Below, in pieces: positions 5,361 through 6,934 of a DNA stretch of 6,934 nt. How positions within the stretch are numbered: the first letter of the stretch is position 1; each line of letters begins with the position of its first letter. Location: NCBI GenBank assembly GCA_020724185.1, contig DYHL01000144.1, positions 1-6,934 of the forward strand, read 5' to 3'. Origin of the DNA: Candidatus Nitrosymbiomonas sp. GTDB lineage: Bacteria > Sysuimicrobiota > Sysuimicrobiia > Sysuimicrobiales > Humicultoraceae. The notes beneath the pieces were generated by a model. It was not told where the DNA came from. It made no database searches and worked only from the letters and a program-made list of their open reading frames with translations. The position numbers and the translations under genes are program-made.

Positions 5361-6011
5361 ATGAGCGAATTTGCGGTGATTGGAATGGGACGGTTCGGGC
5401 GGAGCATCGCGACGACGCTGCACCAGTTGGGGCACCGGGTGCTCGCGATCGACGAGAAAGAGGACTCGCTCCGGCGCATAGCCGATGACGTCACGCACGC
5501 GGTGCAGTTGGACTCAACGGACGCCGAGGCGCTCAGGGGCGTTGGGATTGCGAACATGGACGCGGTGGTCGTGGCGATCGGCGCTGCCATGCAGGAAAGC
5601 ATCCTGACCACGCTGATCCTCAAGGAACTCGGCTGCAAGAAGATCGTCGCCAAGGCCTCCAACGACCTGCAGGGCAAGGTTCTGGAGCGCGTCGGCGCGG
5701 ACGCGGTCATCTACCCGGAACGCGACATGGGCGTGCGCATCGCCCACACCCTCTCGTCGCCCGGAGTCCTTGACTACATCGAGATCTCCCCGACGTTCTC
5801 GATCGAGGAGCTCAGCGTTCCCGATCGCCTGGTAGGACAGACGCTGGGACGGTTGGATCTCAAGGCCCGTTTCGGCGTCAGCGTGCTGCTGATCCGCCGG
5901 GACAGCCAGCTCTTGATCTCTCCCGACCCGGACACCGTACTTCAATCCGGGGACGTGCTGGTCGTGGTAGGGGAGAACCGGCAGCTCACCAGGCTGGAAA
6001 CCTTGCTCTAG
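5361..6011 (+). CDS. ktrA: Potassium channel regulatory subunit, RCK/TrkA-N + TrkA-C (KtrA-like)
   Basis: Cytosolic subunit that forms an octameric ring under KtrB and gates it in response to nucleotide (ATP/ADP in studied KtrA). 216 residues from the ATG at 5361, about the family's length. The Rossmann RCK-N domain has GMGRFG (8-13), Asp31 of the second strand (LAIDEKEDSL) for the ribose, and QLDSTDAEAL (49-58). The stretch GADAVIYPERDMGVRIA (112-128) carries Glu120, which by alignment from memory matches the cation-binding glutamate of B. subtilis KtrA. An RCK-C domain (about 140-216) ends with GDVLVVVGENRQLTRLE. Two earlier in-frame starts exist (GTG 5349, ATG 5355); GGAG at 5351-5354 spaces best with 5361. 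Same strand as ktrB; pairing with it is secure. Some c-di-AMP-binding RCK-C proteins look alike; binding is not determinable here. Confidence 0.93.
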   Translation: MSEFAVIGMGRFGRSIATTLHQLGHRVLAIDEKEDSLRRIADDVTHAVQLDSTDAEALRGVGIANMDAVVVAIGAAMQESILTTLILKELGCKKIVAKASNDLQGKVLERVGADAVIYPERDMGVRIAHTLSSPGVLDYIEISPTFSIEELSVPDRLVGQTLGRLDLKARFGVSVLLIRRDSQLLISPDPDTVLQSGDVLVVVGENRQLTRLETLL

Positions 6012-6023
6012 CCAGTTGGCGAC

Positions 6024-6824
6024 GTGATCACCTCGACGCGTCACCCTCTTGTGCAGGCGATGCGGCGGGCGGGTGAGCATCCGCGCCGCGATCCAAAACG
6101 GCGGATCGTGCTGGATGGGCCGCGCCTGATCCAGGAAGCCCTCGATGCCGGAATCGTGGTCGAGGCCGCGCTCATTGCCGGCGACGAGCCGGACCGGGCG
6201 GGTTCGTCGCTGGGCGCGCGTCTTCTGGCCGCCGGCGCGCGCGTCTGCCAGGCCACCCCGCGCGTCGTGCAGGCCGCCAGCCGCGTGGTGACATCTCAGG
6301 GAGTCGTGGCCCTGGCCCGGCGTCCGTCCATGCCGGACGCGACAATCCTGGCCTCGCCCGGGCTCCTGCTGCTTGTGGCCGATGGGATCCAGGATCCCGG
6401 AAACCTCGGCACCATGGTGCGGACCGCGGCCGCGGCCGGGGCTTCGGCGGTCGCGGTGACCGAGGGCACAGCCGATCCGTTTCAGCCCAAGGTGATCCGC
6501 GCCACCATGGGAGCGGCCTTCAGGATCCCGGTGCTTGGGCTCGACGGTCCGGCGCTGCGGGCGGCGCTGATCGCCCACGGTGTCCGCGTGATCGTGGCGG
6601 ACGCTCGAGGAGATCAGGACTACGCCTCTGCGCCCGTTGATCCACCGCTGGCGATCGTCGTTGGGAACGAGTCCGCCGGGCCCGATCCGGCGTGGTTCCA
6701 TCTCGGGACGCGCGTCCGCATTCCACTGCTGGGGCCGGTGGAGTCGCTCAACGCCGCGGTGGCGGCGGGCGTGCTCCTCTACGAGGTCATCCGCAGGCGC
6801 GGCGCCGCACCCGCGGATCCGTGA
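6024..6824 (+). CDS. TrmH/SpoU-family RNA 2'-O-ribose methyltransferase
   Basis: SPOUT-class enzyme that methylates a ribose 2'-OH in rRNA or tRNA using S-adenosylmethionine; exact target not determinable. 266 residues. An N-terminal substrate-binding domain (1-100; STRHPLVQAMRR then IVLDGPRLIQEALDAG) resembles the RlmB/TsnR type and is followed by the catalytic knotted domain. Motif 1 is GIQDPGNLGTMVRTAAAAGA (121-140; Asn127 and Arg133), motif 2 IVVGNESAG (211-219; Asn215, Glu216), motif 3 RIPLLGPVESLNAAVAAGVL (232-251). The start is a GTG 12 nt after the ktrA stop with no clear Shine-Dalgarno, suggesting translational coupling. In Firmicutes a gene of this type (ysgA) sits directly before pheST, matching a promoter and leader just downstream. 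The Arg-rich segment at 14-27 may aid RNA binding. Confidence 0.92.
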   Translation: MITSTRHPLVQAMRRAGEHPRRDPKRRIVLDGPRLIQEALDAGIVVEAALIAGDEPDRAGSSLGARLLAAGARVCQATPRVVQAASRVVTSQGVVALARRPSMPDATILASPGLLLLVADGIQDPGNLGTMVRTAAAAGASAVAVTEGTADPFQPKVIRATMGAAFRIPVLGLDGPALRAALIAHGVRVIVADARGDQDYASAPVDPPLAIVVGNESAGPDPAWFHLGTRVRIPLLGPVESLNAAVAAGVLLYEVIRRRGAAPADP

Positions 6825-6840
6825 CCGGCCTCTCGCCTGC

Positions 6841-6870
6841 TTGTCAGCCGCTTTCGGCCTGTGCTATACT
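6841..6870 (+). promoter_or_regulatory. Extended -10 promoter for the next gene, probably pheS
   Basis: TTGTCA (6841-6846), 18 nt, TATACT (6865-6870), with TG one base before the -10. The start is expected near 6877. The spacer contains GCCG/CGGC (6847-6850/6855-6858) around CTTT, too short to be a terminator. The 11 bases GTGCTATACTC are identical to those at the infC promoter. The identity of the downstream gene is an inference from gene order in other bacteria. Confidence 0.68.
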
Positions 6871-6876
6871 CACGGC

Positions 6877-6934
6877 AAGCGCACGGCAGCAGCTGGAACC
6901 CTGATCTGGCGCGGGTTTCAGGCGGGGATGTCTG
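6877..6934 (+). other. Start of a structured leader RNA, cut by window edge
   Basis: The transcript from the promoter at 6841-6870 begins with non-coding sequence. CTGGAACCC (6893-6901) pairs with GGGTTTCAG (6913-6921), 9 bp with one G-T wobble, around loop TGATCTGGCGC. No start codon with a ribosome site appears before the edge. If the gene is pheS, this could be the beginning of a T-box or a pheST attenuator; what is visible is too short to tell. Confidence 0.4.

Noticed and set aside
5514..6701. Long open frame (395 codons) on the minus strand across ktrA and the methylase
   Set aside because: Antisense shadow spanning two well-supported genes; low-complexity Arg/Gly/His-rich translation and no ribosome site.
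1..6934. CRISPR, transposon, phage, toxin-antitoxin or defence genes
   Set aside because: No direct-repeat array, terminal inverted repeats, transposase, integrase or paired small toxin genes were found; all protein genes belong to housekeeping families.

Overview
This high-GC window holds two divergent gene blocks. It most likely comes from a diderm (outer-membrane) bacterium on a deep Terrabacteria-type branch. That placement is an inference: an MCE lipid-transport operon points to an outer membrane, while the order infC-rpmI-rplT, then K+ channel genes, then a SpoU methylase resembles arrangements I know from Firmicutes-like lineages. No gene here fixes the phylum.

Minus strand, 1-2451: an MCE/Mla lipid transport operon read right to left. 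It has an MlaE-type permease, an MlaF-type ATPase and an MlaD-type MCE protein that runs off the left edge. The ATPase and MCE genes overlap by 4 bases (ATGA).

Intergenic region, 2452-2742: this stretch is dense in regulation. A near-consensus extended -10 promoter (TTGACG, 17 nt, TATACT) drives a leader of about 180 nt ahead of infC. The leader carries several hairpins, a textbook intrinsic terminator with a T-tract, and an upstream 7-base segment perfectly complementary to the 5' arm of that terminator. It is therefore a strong candidate for an attenuator of the L20-leader type. A weaker overlapping promoter may serve the mla operon on the other strand.

Plus strand, 2743-3879: infC (IF3), rpmI (L35) and rplT (L20), the classical autoregulated translation operon. 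infC has no ATG/GTG/TTG start that keeps its conserved N-terminus; the only sensible start is ATC, the rare class of start codon through which IF3 controls its own synthesis.

Plus strand, 3952-6824: ktrB (K+ channel subunit), ktrA (its cytosolic RCK gating ring) and a SpoU/TrmH-family RNA 2'-O-methyltransferase, in the same direction as the translation genes.

Right edge, 6825-6934: a second extended -10 promoter sharing the 11-mer GTGCTATACTC with the infC promoter, followed by the beginning of a structured leader. By gene-order analogy the next gene is probably pheS, but it is outside the window.

No tRNA, rRNA, CRISPR array, transposon or phage gene was seen. The most interesting signal is the infC leader, not an unknown protein system.
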